Notes under the pieces: generated by a model
The model's input: the letters and a program-made list of their open reading frames with translations, nothing else
Told to the model about the DNA's origin: nothing
Database searches by the model: none
Assembly: GCF_025141935.1 (NCBI RefSeq)
Contig: NZ_CP081120.1
Location: forward strand, 496,001 to 560,000
Length of the DNA: 64,000 nucleotides
Source: Sulfitobacter sp. S190
GTDB lineage: Bacteria; Pseudomonadota; Alphaproteobacteria; Rhodobacterales; Rhodobacteraceae
Direction: 5' to 3'
Shown here: positions 1 to 9,231 of the stretch, in pieces
How the letters are laid out: the number at the start of each line of letters is the position of its first letter
Position numbering within the stretch: the first letter of the stretch is position 1
Made by a program: the position numbers and the translations under genes

Positions 1-501
1 GGCGAAGATGCCGTAGCCCATGAAGATCACGAAGGTCAGCGCCATGAACACCGCCCCCAGCAGCGCCATTTCGGCGGTGGCCGTGGCGGCGGACCCGCTG
101 AGGAAAGGCGGCAGCAGCGCCAGAAAGAAGATCGACAGTTTCGGGTTTAGGATGTTGATGAGCGCGCCGCGCCGCGCGATCACCCAGCCGCTTTGCGCGC
201 GGTTGTCGGCACGCACGTTGAGCGTTCCGCCCGCGGTCAGGCTTTGCCAAGCCAGATACAGAAGATAGGCGACGCCCGCCCATTTCACCACGCTGAACAG
301 CAGTGCGGAGGTGTGCAGGACCGCCGCCAGCCCCAGCGTTGCCGCCGCCAGATGCGGCACGATCCCGAAGGTGCAGCCCGCCGCCGCCCAAAGCGCCGCC
401 CGCCGTCCCTGTCCCAGCCCGAGGGCCAGCGTATAGATGACCCCGGTGCCGGGAATGACGACGACCACCAGAGCGGTGAGCAGAAATTGGAAGGTGATCA
501 T
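1..501 (-). CDS. LysE/RhtB-family amino-acid exporter (3' end cut by window edge)
   Basis: An open frame of 167 codons runs from an ATG at 501 off the left edge without a stop. An AGGAGG box lies about 8 nt before this ATG. The protein starts MITFQFLLTALVVVVIPGTG and has alternating hydrophobic segments. A loop carrying NPKLSIFFLALLPPF follows; NPK followed by FF is typical of LysE/RhtB exporters. Such proteins are usually about 205 residues, so roughly 40 C-terminal residues lie outside the window. The family exports amino acids or derivatives across the inner membrane; the substrate cannot be read from the sequence. It lies upstream of ispH only in the sense of position: both are on the minus strand and this gene is the distal one, 57 bp beyond the ispH stop. 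Confidence 0.85.
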   Translation of the reverse strand, partial: MITFQFLLTALVVVVIPGTGVIYTLALGLGQGRRAALWAAAGCTFGIVPHLAAATLGLAAVLHTSALLFSVVKWAGVAYLLYLAWQSLTAGGTLNVRADNRAQSGWVIARRGALINILNPKLSIFFLALLPPFLSGSAATATAEMALLGAVFMALTFVIFMGYGIFA

Positions 502-558
502 GGGGGCGGCCTCCTGCGGTTTTGCAGACTGTCCGCCTATTTGCGGCGTCTGTCCAGA

Positions 559-1509
559 TCAGGCCGGTTCGCGCAGCACGCGGGGCACTTTGAATTCCAC
601 GTTTTCCACGGCGGTTTCCACCAGTTCACGGGTCACGTCGTAGCGCGCGCCGAAGGCGTCGATGACTTCGTTGATCAGCACTTCGGGGGCGGATGCGCCG
701 GCGGTGATGCCGACGCTGGAGATGCCGTCCAGCGCCCGCCAGTCAATGTCATCGGCACGCTGCACCAGTTGGGCATAGGCGCAGCCCGCGCGGGCGCCGA
801 CCTCGACCAGCCGTTTGGAATTGGAGGAATTGGGCGCCCCCACCACCAGCATCGCGTCGCATTTGGGCGCCATCGCCTTGACCGCCTCCTGGCGGTTGGT
901 GGTGGCGTAGCAGATGTCTTCCTTGTGGGGGCCGACGATATCGGGAAACCGCGCCTGCAGGGCGGCCACGATATCGGCGGTATCATCGACGCTGAGCGTG
1001 GTTTGCGTGACATAGGCGAGTTTGGAGGGATCGCGCACATCGACCCGCGCCACGTCGGCGGGGGTTTCGACAAGCAGCACCTCGCCCTCGGGCAGCTGGC
1101 CCATGGTGCCCACGGTTTCGGGGTGACCCGCGTGGCCGATCATGATCATCTGCAAGCCCGCGTCGGCGTGACGCTGCGCTTCGATGTGGACTTTGCTGAC
1201 CAGCGGGCAGGTGGCATCGACATAGACCATGTTGCGGGCCTGCGCGGCGGAGGGCACCGATTTGGGCACCCCGTGCGCCGAAAAGATCACCGGACGGTCA
1301 TCGGGACATTCGGACAGTTCTTCGACAAAGACGGCGCCCTTGTCGCGCAGCCCGTCGACGACGAATTTGTTATGCACGATTTCGTGCCGCACAAAGACCG
1401 GCGCGCCCCATTTTTCGATCGCCATCTCGACGATCTTGATCGCCCGGTCGACGCCCGCGCAGAACCCGCGTGGCGCGGCAAGGTAGAGGGTGAGAGGGGG
1501 CTTGGTCAT
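559..1509 (-). CDS. ispH: 4-hydroxy-3-methylbut-2-enyl diphosphate reductase
   Basis: This is the last enzyme of the MEP isoprenoid pathway. It reduces HMBPP to IPP and DMAPP with a [4Fe-4S] cluster. The three cluster cysteines are visible in GFCAGV (Cys17), DATCPL and [11 protein letters not shown]. The IFSAHGVP and GAPNSSNS motifs of IspH/LytB are also present. The frame extends 9 codons further upstream, but the start at 1509 (MTKPPLTL) is preferred: GGAG sits 8 nt before it and the Fe-S motif then falls at the usual distance. The product is 316 residues, the normal size. The LuxR-type regulator upstream ends 69 bp away on the same strand, so the two may be cotranscribed. Confidence 0.97.
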   Translation of the reverse strand: MTKPPLTLYLAAPRGFCAGVDRAIKIVEMAIEKWGAPVFVRHEIVHNKFVVDGLRDKGAVFVEELSECPDDRPVIFSAHGVPKSVPSAAQARNMVYVDATCPLVSKVHIEAQRHADAGLQMIMIGHAGHPETVGTMGQLPEGEVLLVETPADVARVDVRDPSKLAYVTQTTLSVDDTADIVAALQARFPDIVGPHKEDICYATTNRQEAVKAMAPKCDAMLVVGAPNSSNSKRLVEVGARAGCAYAQLVQRADDIDWRALDGISSVGITAGASAPEVLINEVIDAFGARYDVTRELVETAVENVEFKVPRVLREPA

Positions 1510-1578
1510 GGTGTGTCTCCGGTCGTTGCGGCGCATCCTAACCGCTTTGTCCGGCGGGGTGAATGCCGCGCGACCGTC

Positions 1579-2313
1579 CTAGCGCAGCAGGGTCGTCGCC
1601 TGCACCGCGTTGGTCACGCCGAGCTTTTTGTAGCCTGCTTTGACGTAGCCCGACAGGGTGTTGACCGATATGCCGCAAATCTGCGCGCTTTCGGCGCGGG
1701 TCTTGCCCTGACACAGCAGCAAGATGACTTCGGTCTCGCGAGCTGTCAGCGCATCGAACACCGGCGGCAGTTCGCGCCCGACGAGACCCGGGCGCGTGTC
1801 GGAAGCGGACGGCATTGCGGCGGGGGAGTTCAGCTCCTCGATCCGGCGGTGCACGATCATGCAAAAGAGCCGCAGCTCTTCGGCGCGCCGCGAGACGTTT
1901 TTTTCGAATTCGACCAGCGCCTGTCCGTTGCCCAGCAAAAAGCAACCGAAACGGGCGGCCCCCATCAGGCGCATCGGAATGCCCAGACCGGCCCGGAACC
2001 CCAGCGTGGCCGCGCGCGTGATAAAGGCGCGTTCAGCGTCGTCGATATAGGGATGACGGTGCATGAACACGGTGCCGATCTCGATGATCTTGTAGCTGGT
2101 GCAGCAGTGGATGAGGAACGGATCCTCGTGCGGGGGGCGTTCGCTGTACAATTCGGGGATCGAGGTCAGAACGAAGGGATCGGACATGTCATTGGCCACG
2201 CTGACGTAGATTGCGTGGTCGATTCCCACCGAGGGTAGAATCGCCATGAAGTCCTGCCACAAGTCGTCAATGCTTTGGGATTGTTCCAATTTTGCGGCAT
2301 GATCGAACAACAT
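1579..2313 (-). CDS. LuxR-family transcriptional regulator, apparent solo
   Basis: The product is 244 residues. The N-terminal part (about 1-160) resembles the autoinducer-binding fold: HEDPFLIHC matches the conserved Asp-Pro, and a later GFRAGLGIPMRLMG strand matches the core. The tryptophan expected in the ligand pocket is not obvious. The C-terminal part (about 180-244) is a LuxR/GerE helix-turn-helix with LTARETEVILLLCQGKT and SVNTLSGYVKAGYKKLGV. An AGGAATT box precedes the ATG. No recognisable luxI lies next to it, so it may sense exogenous acyl-HSL or another ligand. A 16-bp perfect palindrome lies 23-38 nt upstream of the ATG and could be its own operator (inference). Confidence 0.85.
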   Translation of the reverse strand: MLFDHAAKLEQSQSIDDLWQDFMAILPSVGIDHAIYVSVANDMSDPFVLTSIPELYSERPPHEDPFLIHCCTSYKIIEIGTVFMHRHPYIDDAERAFITRAATLGFRAGLGIPMRLMGAARFGCFLLGNGQALVEFEKNVSRRAEELRLFCMIVHRRIEELNSPAAMPSASDTRPGLVGRELPPVFDALTARETEVILLLCQGKTRAESAQICGISVNTLSGYVKAGYKKLGVTNAVQATTLLR

Positions 2314-2335
2314 AAAGGTAATTCCTGATAAATAA

Positions 2336-2351
2336 CCCCCAATTTTGGGGG
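2336..2351. promoter_or_regulatory. 16-bp palindrome in the luxR-type gene leader
   Basis: CCCCCAATTTTGGGGG has 7-bp arms and a 2-nt centre. It lies just upstream of the LuxR-type start codon in an AT-rich stretch. LuxR proteins bind dyads of about this size, so this is a candidate autoregulatory operator. It could also fold as a hairpin in the 5' leader. No binding evidence exists. Confidence 0.4.
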
Positions 2352-2440
2352 GAGCAAAATCTTAATATTCTGTTAACATAAAAGATGGGCAGCACGTAAA
2401 TGCGTGTGCATTTTTTGCCTGATAATTTAAGAATTCACGG

Positions 2441-2476
2441 CCCCGGTCGTCTTCGGACGGCCGGGGAAATTTTTTT
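2441..2476 (+). terminator. Strong rho-independent terminator with no upstream plus-strand gene
   Basis: An 11-bp stem (CCCCGGTCGTC pairing with GACGGCCGGGG, one G-U pair) is capped by a UUCG tetraloop. AAA and then seven T residues (2470-2476) follow on the plus strand. The minus-strand side has no U-tract, so it terminates plus-strand transcription. Both flanking genes are on the minus strand, so the terminated transcript must start in 2314-2440 or inside the luxR-type gene. A smaller hairpin with a T-run is at 2398-2416. Confidence 0.75.
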
Positions 2477-2489
2477 GGAAGCTGGAAAT

Positions 2490-3047
2490 TCAGTCTTCGG
2501 AACCGGAGGCCGGTGTCTCGCGCGGGGCGCGTCCCACGACGTCGCGCAGGTCGTCCAGTTCGATGAAATTATCGGTCTGGCGGCGCAGTTCGTCGGAGAT
2601 CATCGGGGGCTGGCTGCGGATGGTGGATACAACCGAGACGCGCACGCCCTGACGCTGCAGCGACTCCACCAGCGGACGGAAATCGCCGTCGCCCGAGAAG
2701 ATCACGATGTGATCCACGTGCGGGGCCAGTTCCATCGCGTTGACGGCCAGTTCGATGTCCATGTTCCCCTTCACCTTCCGGCGGCCCATGCTGTCGGTGT
2801 ATTCCTTGGCGGGCTTGGTCACGATGGTGAAGCCGTTGTAGTGCAGCCAGTCGACCAGCGGGCGGATCGGGGAATATTCGTCGTTTTCGAGCAGCGCCGT
2901 ATAGTAGAAGGCGCGCAGCATCTTGCCGCGGCGCATGAATTCCTGCCGCAGCAGGCGGTAGTCGATGTCAAAGCCGAGCGTTTTTGCCGCGGCGTAAAGG
3001 TTTGATCCATCGATGAAGAGCGCGAGCCGCTCATCTTTGTAGAACAT
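2490..3047 (-). CDS. NYN-domain protein (LabA/DUF88-like putative RNase)
   Basis: The product is 185 residues, starting MFYKDERLALFIDGSN. NYN domains are PIN-like metal-dependent RNases. The acidic residues of that fold are seen in FIDGSN, GNMDIELAVNAM and SGDGDFRPLV. The frame is open for 41 more codons upstream, but the ATG at 3047 has an AAAGGAACG ribosome site and starts directly at the domain. The C-terminal tail is short and charged. The RNA target is unknown. It is transcribed away from folK, with 137 bp between the two starts. Confidence 0.85.
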   Translation of the reverse strand: MFYKDERLALFIDGSNLYAAAKTLGFDIDYRLLRQEFMRRGKMLRAFYYTALLENDEYSPIRPLVDWLHYNGFTIVTKPAKEYTDSMGRRKVKGNMDIELAVNAMELAPHVDHIVIFSGDGDFRPLVESLQRQGVRVSVVSTIRSQPPMISDELRRQTDNFIELDDLRDVVGRAPRETPASGSED

Positions 3048-3184
3048 GTCTCGTTCCTTTTTGTGCCGTTTGCGGCACTGAATTTCGAAATGGTCCGGGC
3101 TTGCGCGACCGGACATGATGGCACAATTACTTTTACACGGGCGCCAAATTGTCGTTGTAGGCGCAGGCATACGGGAAATTATTG

Positions 3185-3793
3185 ATGTCGCAAGCGATAA
3201 CTGAGGGGAACTTTGGCGGTTCTCCGCCCATTACAGGCGCGCAACTGCTGGTTGCCGTAGGGTCAAATAGAGCGTCTACGTCAGGCGGGCCGGTGGAAAT
3301 TATCCAAGCGGGGTTTGAGGCTATCGAAAATCGCGGTGCCGCGATTCGCGCATGCAGCAGATTCTACCGCACGCCCGCGTTTCCCGCGGGTAACGGTCCG
3401 GATTTTGTGAATGCCGCGATTGTGCTTGACGCGCCGTGGTCGCCACAGCAGGCGGTCGAGGTTTTGCACGAGGTCGAATCACTGATGGGCCGCACGCGGC
3501 GCGAGCGCTGGGGCGAACGGACGCTGGATCTGGATCTGCTGGGGGTGGGGCAGACCGTGTTGCCGGACGCGCAGACCCACGCATACTGGCGCAATCTGCC
3601 GCTGGAGGCGCAGATGCAGCAGACGCCGACGCAGTTGATCGTGCCGCATCCGCGGCTGCACGAGCGCGCGTTTGTGCTGGTGCCGCTGGCCGATGTGGCG
3701 CCCGACTGGGTGCATCCCGTGCTGGGCCGCAGCGTCCGCGAGATGTGCGATGACCTTCCGTCGCAGGCCCGCGCAGAGGTCGTTGCGCTATGA
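3185..3793 (+). CDS. folK: 2-amino-4-hydroxy-6-hydroxymethyldihydropteridine pyrophosphokinase
   Basis: HPPK transfers pyrophosphate from ATP to 6-hydroxymethyl-dihydropterin in folate synthesis. Signatures: VAVGSN near the N-terminus, FVNAAIVLD, the metal/ATP motif RWGERTLDLDLLG, and HPRLHERAFVLVPLADVAP. The product is 202 residues from the ATG at 3185. A TTG at 3182 is in frame directly before it but ATG is the likelier start. The ribosome site is weak (GGGAAA). rpoZ begins 75 bp downstream on the same strand. Confidence 0.95.
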   Translation: MSQAITEGNFGGSPPITGAQLLVAVGSNRASTSGGPVEIIQAGFEAIENRGAAIRACSRFYRTPAFPAGNGPDFVNAAIVLDAPWSPQQAVEVLHEVESLMGRTRRERWGERTLDLDLLGVGQTVLPDAQTHAYWRNLPLEAQMQQTPTQLIVPHPRLHERAFVLVPLADVAPDWVHPVLGRSVREMCDDLPSQARAEVVAL

Positions 3794-3868
3794 AAACCTG
3801 CTTGTAAATCGCCCCGATGCGCCCTAAGTAACGCTTTCTGTCTGATCCCTGTTGTATTGGAGCATCCA

Positions 3869-4222
3869 ATGGCCCGCGTCACCGTCGAAGATTGTGTGGA
3901 TAAAGTCCCGAACCGGTTTGAACTGGTTATGCTGGCCGCGCACCGTGCGCGCGAGATTTCCGCGGGTTCCGCCGTGACTGTGGACCGCGACAACGACAAG
4001 AACCCTGTCGTGTCGCTGCGCGAGATTGCGGAAGAGACACAGGCCGCCGATGATCTGCGCGAGCGGATGATCGAGAGCAACCAGACCCAGATCGAGGTCG
4101 ACGAACCCGAAGAAGACGCCATGGCGCTTTTGATGGGTGCCGAGCAGGACAAGCCCGAAGAAGACAGCATGTCCGAAGAAATGTTGCTGCGTCAGCTGAT
4201 GGCAGCGCAGGGTCAAGGGTAA
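3869..4222 (+). CDS. rpoZ: DNA-directed RNA polymerase omega subunit
   Basis: The product is 117 residues, starting [20 protein letters not shown] and followed by LAAHRARE, the classical omega signature. The C-terminal half is an acidic tail typical of alphaproteobacterial omega. The ATG at 3869 has TTGGAGC before it and matches the family start; a longer frame from 3857 adds only four residues. Omega assists RNA polymerase assembly and, in E. coli, forms part of one ppGpp site. It lies 46 bp upstream of rsh, a neighbourhood shared by many bacteria. Confidence 0.97.
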   Translation: MARVTVEDCVDKVPNRFELVMLAAHRAREISAGSAVTVDRDNDKNPVVSLREIAEETQAADDLRERMIESNQTQIEVDEPEEDAMALLMGAEQDKPEEDSMSEEMLLRQLMAAQGQG

Positions 4223-4268
4223 CGGCGGAGTACGTCCTCCCGCCATCAGGCGCGCTTAGAGGCAGAAC

Positions 4269-6422
4269 ATGACAACCACTGCCGACGACCTGATCCGCCT
4301 TGTCAAAGGCTTCAACCCGAAAACGAACGAGAAGCTGATCCGCGATGCCTTTGCCTATGGCGAAGAAATGCACGAGGGTCAGTTTCGCCATTCCGGCGAG
4401 CCATATTTCACGCATCCCGTTGCCGTTGCGGCCATTCTGGCCGAGCAGCAGCTGGATGACGCGACCATCATCACCGCATTGCTGCACGACACGATCGAGG
4501 ACACCAAGGCCTCCTATGGCGAGGTGGCCAAGAGGTTTGGCGATGAGGTGGCCGAGCTGGTCGACGGGGTCACCAAGCTGACCAACCTGCAGCTGACCTC
4601 GACCGAGACCAAGCAGGCCGAGAATTTCCGCAAGCTGTTCATGGCGATGGCCAAGGACCTGCGGGTCATTCTGGTGAAGCTGTCGGACCGTTTGCACAAC
4701 ATGCGCACGATCAAGGCGATGCGCCCCGAAAAGCAGGCCCAGAAGGCCCGCGAGACCATGGACATATTTGCACCGCTGGCGGGCCGGATGGGCATGCAAT
4801 GGATGCGCGAGGAGCTTGAGGATCTGGCGTTCCGCGTGCTCAACCCCGAGGCGCGGGCGTCGATCATCCGCCGTTTCATCACCCTGCAGAAAGAAGCGGG
4901 CGACGTGATCCAGCGCATCACCGCGGACATGCACAAGGAGCTCGAAGGGGTGGGCATCAAGGCCGAGGTGTTCGGACGTGCCAAGAAACCCTATTCGATC
5001 TGGCGCAAGATGGAGGAAAAGGAGCAATCCTTCTCGCGGCTGTCCGACATTTACGGGTTCCGCATCATCACCGCCTCCGAGGAGGACTGCTACCGCGCGC
5101 TGGGCGCGATCCATCGGCGGTGGCGGGCGGTGCCGGGCCGTTTCAAGGACTACATCAGCCAGCCCAAGACCAACGGCTACAGGTCGATCCATACCACCGT
5201 GTCGGGCCGCGACGGCAAGCGTGTCGAGGTGCAGATCCGCACGCAGGCGATGCATGATGTGGCCGAGACGGGCGTGGCGGCGCATTGGTCCTATAAGGAA
5301 GGCGTGCGGTCGGAAAACCCGTTCGCCGTTGATCCGGCCCGCTGGATTGCGGAGCTGACCGAACAGTTCGACAGCGAGGACGACCACGAGAGCTTTCTCG
5401 AGGCGGTCAAGCTGGAGATGTACACCGACAAGGTGTTCTGCTTCACGCCCAAGGGCGAGGTCATCAAGCTGCCGCGCGGGGCGACGCCGATTGATTTTGC
5501 CTATGCCATCCACACGCGCATCGGGTCGGCCTGTGTCGGGGCCAAGATCGACGGCATCCGCGTGCCTTTGTGGACCCGGATCAAGAACGGCCAGTCGGTC
5601 GAGATCATCACCGCCGAGGGCCAGACGCCGCAGGCCACGTGGCTGGACATCGCGACGACCGGCAAGGCCAAGACCGCGATCCGCCGGTCCCTGCGCGAGG
5701 TTGACCGCGAAAGATTCATCAAGCTGGGCCGCGAGTTGGCCCGCTCCGCGTTCGAACACATCGGCAAGAAGGCCACCGACAAGGTGCTGGCCACCGCGGC
5801 CAAGAACATGCGGCTGGGCGGGGTTGATGCGCTGCTGGAACGTCTGGGCAGTGCGGAGCTGACGGGGCGCGAAACGGTGCAGTCGGTCTATCCCGAACTG
5901 GCCGAAAACGGTGGCGACGAAATCGATAGCCGCCGCGCCGTGATCGGTCTGGAACCGGGCCAGAAATTCGACCGCGCGCCCTGTTGCGAGCCGCTGCCGG
6001 GTGAACGCATCGTGGGGATCACTTTCCGCGGCAAGGGGGTCACCCTGCATGCCATCGACTGCGACCGGCTGAGCATTTACGAGGACCAGCCCGAACGCTG
6101 GCTGGACCTGCGCTGGCACGACGGCAGCCATCCGGCCGAATATGGCGCAACGCTTGACCTGACCATTGGCAACGACCGCGGCGTTTTGGGCCGCATCTGC
6201 ACCTTGATCGGTGAAGCGGCCGCGAATATCTCGGACTTGAACTTTGTGGAGCGCAAACCGGATTTCTTCCGCCTGCTGGTGCATGTGGAGGTCCGTGATG
6301 CGGCCCATCTGCATTCGCTGATGCTGACGCTTGAGGCCGAGAACGACGTGGCAGAGATTACGAGATATCGCCGGCCGCAAGGGGCCGATCCCGCGCCGCT
6401 GGCGGCGGAGGGGCTCGCGTGA
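4269..6422 (+). CDS. rsh: Bifunctional (p)ppGpp synthetase/hydrolase, RelA/SpoT family
   Basis: The product is 717 residues and makes and degrades the alarmone (p)ppGpp. Domains in order: HD hydrolase (about 45-150, with H73-D74 in LLHDTIEDT), synthetase (about 235-350, with GYRSIH at 303-308), TGS (about 390-450, DKVFCFTPKGEVIKLPRGATPI) and a C-terminal ACT domain (about 640-710). The synthetase loop reads RFKD (291-294). RxKD is the form of bifunctional Rsh enzymes, whereas RelA-only enzymes carry ExDD. Alphaproteobacteria usually have this single long Rsh. Its stop overlaps the next start by 4 bp. Confidence 0.96.
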   Translation: MTTTADDLIRLVKGFNPKTNEKLIRDAFAYGEEMHEGQFRHSGEPYFTHPVAVAAILAEQQLDDATIITALLHDTIEDTKASYGEVAKRFGDEVAELVDGVTKLTNLQLTSTETKQAENFRKLFMAMAKDLRVILVKLSDRLHNMRTIKAMRPEKQAQKARETMDIFAPLAGRMGMQWMREELEDLAFRVLNPEARASIIRRFITLQKEAGDVIQRITADMHKELEGVGIKAEVFGRAKKPYSIWRKMEEKEQSFSRLSDIYGFRIITASEEDCYRALGAIHRRWRAVPGRFKDYISQPKTNGYRSIHTTVSGRDGKRVEVQIRTQAMHDVAETGVAAHWSYKEGVRSENPFAVDPARWIAELTEQFDSEDDHESFLEAVKLEMYTDKVFCFTPKGEVIKLPRGATPIDFAYAIHTRIGSACVGAKIDGIRVPLWTRIKNGQSVEIITAEGQTPQATWLDIATTGKAKTAIRRSLREVDRERFIKLGRELARSAFEHIGKKATDKVLATAAKNMRLGGVDALLERLGSAELTGRETVQSVYPELAENGGDEIDSRRAVIGLEPGQKFDRAPCCEPLPGERIVGITFRGKGVTLHAIDCDRLSIYEDQPERWLDLRWHDGSHPAEYGATLDLTIGNDRGVLGRICTLIGEAAANISDLNFVERKPDFFRLLVHVEVRDAAHLHSLMLTLEAENDVAEITRYRRPQGADPAPLAAEGLA

Positions 6423-7093
6423 TTTTCAAGCGGCGCGACCCCAAACCTTTCTTTCGCGCGGTGTTCGAATTTCTCTGGCCGCGGGGCGGGTGGACGCGCG
6501 CGTTCCATTACGTCAAGCACCGCATGCGCCGGTTGCCCGACAGCCCCGAACGCATTGCGCGGGGCATCTGGGCGGGGGTATTCACCACGTTCACGCCGTT
6601 CTACACGCTGCATTTTCTGGTGGCCTATCTGGTGGCGCGGGGGATGCGGGGCAATGTGCTGGCCGCGCTGATGGCGACGTTCTTTGGCAATCCGCTGACC
6701 TATGTGCCCATCGGGATCGCGTCGCTGTCGACGGGGCATTGGCTGCTGGGCACGCAGATGGACGAGGCGGTCCAGCGGTCCTTTGGCGGCAAATTCGTCG
6801 ATGCGGGGGCGGACCTGCGCCATAATTTCGTGGCGATCTTTACCGACCATGAAACCGATTGGCACGGGCTTGCGCGGTTCTGGGACGAGGTGTTCTATCC
6901 CTATATGATTGGCGGCATTTTGCCCGGTATCATTTGCGGCACGATCGCCTATTACTTGTCCGTGCCGGTGATCCGCGCCTACCAGAAGCGCCGTCGCGGC
7001 ATGATCAAGGCCAAGTTCGAGGCGCTCAAGGCGAAGGCCGCGGCCAAGAACGAAAGCAAACGCAAGGCCGAGAAGGCCGTCAAGGATACGTGA
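6419..7093 (+). CDS. DUF2062 family membrane protein
   Basis: The product is 224 residues. It starts with GTG in a GTGA overlap with the rsh stop, so translation is probably coupled. Several membrane segments lie at about 55-80, 85-110 and 160-185. The segment [22 protein letters not shown] and then [12 protein letters not shown] is typical of DUF2062. The C-terminus from about 195 is a lysine-rich, probably cytoplasmic tail. The function of the family is unknown. Its fixed place between rsh and pdxJ suggests only a shared housekeeping operon. Confidence 0.85.
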   Translation: MIFKRRDPKPFFRAVFEFLWPRGGWTRAFHYVKHRMRRLPDSPERIARGIWAGVFTTFTPFYTLHFLVAYLVARGMRGNVLAALMATFFGNPLTYVPIGIASLSTGHWLLGTQMDEAVQRSFGGKFVDAGADLRHNFVAIFTDHETDWHGLARFWDEVFYPYMIGGILPGIICGTIAYYLSVPVIRAYQKRRRGMIKAKFEALKAKAAAKNESKRKAEKAVKDT

Positions 7094-7107
7094 AAGGGAG
7101 GGCCGGC

Positions 7108-7863
7108 ATGGCCGCGTCTGAAAAACTGAGGTTGGGGGTCAACATCGACCACGTCGCCACCGTGCGCAACGCCCGTGGCGGCGCCTATCCCGATCCGCTG
7201 CGCGCGGCCCGGATTGCCGAAGAGGCGGGCGCCGACGGCATCACCGCCCACCTGCGCGAGGACCGTCGCCATATCTCGGACGCCGATATCGAAGGGTTAA
7301 TGGAGGTGCTGACGGTACCGCTCAACTTCGAGATGGCGGCGACCGACGAGATGCAGAAAATCGCGCTGCGCCACAAGCCCCACGCCGTTTGCATCGTGCC
7401 CGAAAAGCGCGAGGAGCGCACGACCGAAGGCGGGCTGGAAGTGGCCCGCGAAGAAAACAGGCTGGCGCATTTCATCGCCCCCCTGCGCGAGGCGGGCAGC
7501 CGTGTGTCGATCTTCATCGCCGCCGAACAGCGCCAGATCGAAGCCGCCCACCGCATCGGGGCAGAGGTGATCGAACTGCACACCGGCGCCTATTGCGATG
7601 CCCACGCCGAGGGCCGGATGGACGAGGCGCAGGCCGAACTGGTGCGGCTGGGCGAGATGGCGACCTTTGCCAAGGAGCTTGGGCTGGAGGTGCACGCCGG
7701 TCACGGGCTGACCTATGACACGGTGTCGCCGGTGGCCGCCTTTCCCGAGGTGATGGAGCTCAACATCGGGCATTTCCTGATCGGGGAGGCGATTTTTCTG
7801 GGGCTGGAGCCCGCCATTGCGCAGATGCGCCGCCTGATGGACGAGGCGCGGCAGGGTGGCTGA
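7108..7863 (+). CDS. pdxJ: Pyridoxine 5'-phosphate synthase
   Basis: PdxJ condenses 1-deoxyxylulose 5-phosphate with aminoacetone 3-phosphate to form the vitamin B6 ring. The product is 251 residues, a TIM barrel of normal length. Conserved motifs are [65 protein letters not shown] and [13 protein letters not shown]. The frame is open much further upstream, but the ATG at 7108 follows a GGGAGGGCCGGC ribosome site and begins directly at the family N-terminus. It ends 9 bp before acpS. Confidence 0.97.
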   Translation: MAASEKLRLGVNIDHVATVRNARGGAYPDPLRAARIAEEAGADGITAHLREDRRHISDADIEGLMEVLTVPLNFEMAATDEMQKIALRHKPHAVCIVPEKREERTTEGGLEVAREENRLAHFIAPLREAGSRVSIFIAAEQRQIEAAHRIGAEVIELHTGAYCDAHAEGRMDEAQAELVRLGEMATFAKELGLEVHAGHGLTYDTVSPVAAFPEVMELNIGHFLIGEAIFLGLEPAIAQMRRLMDEARQGG

Positions 7864-7872
7864 GGGATCGGC

Positions 7873-8277
7873 ATGATCCTCGGCATCGGCACTGATCTGG
7901 CCAATATCGAGCGGATCGCGGGCACGCTTGACCGCTTTGGCGACCGGTTTCGCAACCGCGTTTTCACACAGGTCGAACAGAACAAGGCCGAGCGGCGGCG
8001 CGACACCGTGGGCACCTATGCCAAACGCTGGGCCGCCAAGGAGGCGTGCTCAAAGGCGCTGGGCACCGGGCTGCGCATGGGCATCAGCTGGCGCGACATG
8101 GCGGTGAGCAATCTGCGCACCGGCCAGCCGGTGATGCAGGTGACCGGCTGGGCCGCCGAGCGGCTGGCCGCGATGACCCCGCCGGGCCATGAGGCGATCA
8201 TTCACGTCACCCTGACCGACGACCACCCCTGGGCGCAGGCCTTTGTGGTGATCGAGGCCCGCCCCGTTGAGCCGTGA
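7873..8277 (+). CDS. acpS: Holo-[acyl-carrier-protein] synthase
   Basis: AcpS moves the 4'-phosphopantetheine arm of CoA onto acyl carrier protein. The product is 134 residues. The Mg2+ ligands of the family are seen as D8 in [12 protein letters not shown] and E57 in [26 protein letters not shown] ribosome site precedes the ATG. The pdxJ-acpS-lepB order is common in alphaproteobacteria. The 114 bp after the stop carry no clear terminator. Confidence 0.96.
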   Translation: MILGIGTDLANIERIAGTLDRFGDRFRNRVFTQVEQNKAERRRDTVGTYAKRWAAKEACSKALGTGLRMGISWRDMAVSNLRTGQPVMQVTGWAAERLAAMTPPGHEAIIHVTLTDDHPWAQAFVVIEARPVEP

Positions 8278-8391
8278 GTTCGCGGTGGCCGAGGACGGCC
8301 GTGTTGCGCCCGCCGCCACCCCGCAACGCTTGACAGTCCCGCGCACCCTGCGCATGTAACCTCAAACCAAATCCCCGAAAGGACGCGCCGC

Positions 8392-9231
8392 ATGGCCGAG
8401 ACGGAAGAGAAAAAAGGCAACAGCATTATCGAGACGATCAAGACGGTGGTCTATGCCCTGCTGATCGCAGGTGTCTTCCGCACGCTGTTCTTCCAGCCGT
8501 TCTGGATCCCGTCGGGATCGATGAAGCAGACGCTGCTGATCGGTGATTTCCTGTTCGTCAACAAGATGGCCTATGGCTATTCCTATGCGTCGTGTCCCAG
8601 CATCATCCTGCCGAACTTCGGCATCAATATCGACGCCAAGAACATCTGCGGATTTCTCGATGGCGACAACACCCGCATCTGGGGTGGTGAGCCCGAGCGC
8701 GGCGATGTCGTGGTGTTCCGTCACCCTGTATCGGGGCGTGACTATATCAAGCGTCTGATCGGGCTGCCGGGCGACAAGATCCAGATCACCGATGGCCAGA
8801 TCATCCTCAACGACACGCCGGTGCCGCAGGTCGATGACGGCACGTTCGAGGAAATCTACGCGCGTCAGGGCTCGCAGGGGCTGTTGCCCGCCTGTGCCAA
8901 CGGGGCGGTCGGTCAGGGCGGCGTCTGTGTCAAGGAACGCGCCATCGAAACGCTGCCCAACGGGGTGAGCTATCCGGTGCTCAACATCCGCGGTCAGGCG
9001 TCCGATCGCACCGGCGTCTATACCGTGCCGGAGGGGCATTACTTTTTCATGGGCGACAACCGTGACAATTCATCCGACAGCCGTCTGGTGCAGGTCGCGG
9101 GCGGTGTCGGCTATGTGCCGTACGAAAATCTCATCGGGCGCGCCGATCTGATCATGTTCAGCTCTGCGGGGCGGTCCATGCTGGCGTTCTGGACCTGGCG
9201 GGGCGACCGTTTCTTCAAAGGGGTCGAGTGA
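8392..9231 (+). CDS. lepB: Signal peptidase I
   Basis: LepB removes signal peptides from secreted proteins at the periplasmic face of the inner membrane. The product is 279 residues with one N-terminal membrane anchor (about 16-36). The catalytic serine is S43 in PSGSMKQTL and the general base is K120 in [14 protein letters not shown]. The [11 protein letters not shown] box is intact near 220. An insertion with two cysteines (YASCPS, NICGFLD) lies between the Ser and Lys boxes. The ribosome site is AAAGGACG. The stop overlaps rnc by 4 bp (GTGA). Confidence 0.97.
   Translation: MAETEEKKGNSIIETIKTVVYALLIAGVFRTLFFQPFWIPSGSMKQTLLIGDFLFVNKMAYGYSYASCPSIILPNFGINIDAKNICGFLDGDNTRIWGGEPERGDVVVFRHPVSGRDYIKRLIGLPGDKIQITDGQIILNDTPVPQVDDGTFEEIYARQGSQGLLPACANGAVGQGGVCVKERAIETLPNGVSYPVLNIRGQASDRTGVYTVPEGHYFFMGDNRDNSSDSRLVQVAGGVGYVPYENLIGRADLIMFSSAGRSMLAFWTWRGDRFFKGVE

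Noticed and set aside
193..2238. Long plus-strand frame across ispH and the LuxR-type gene
   Set aside because: It covers parts of three minus-strand genes, lacks any domain, and has the composition of an antisense shadow.
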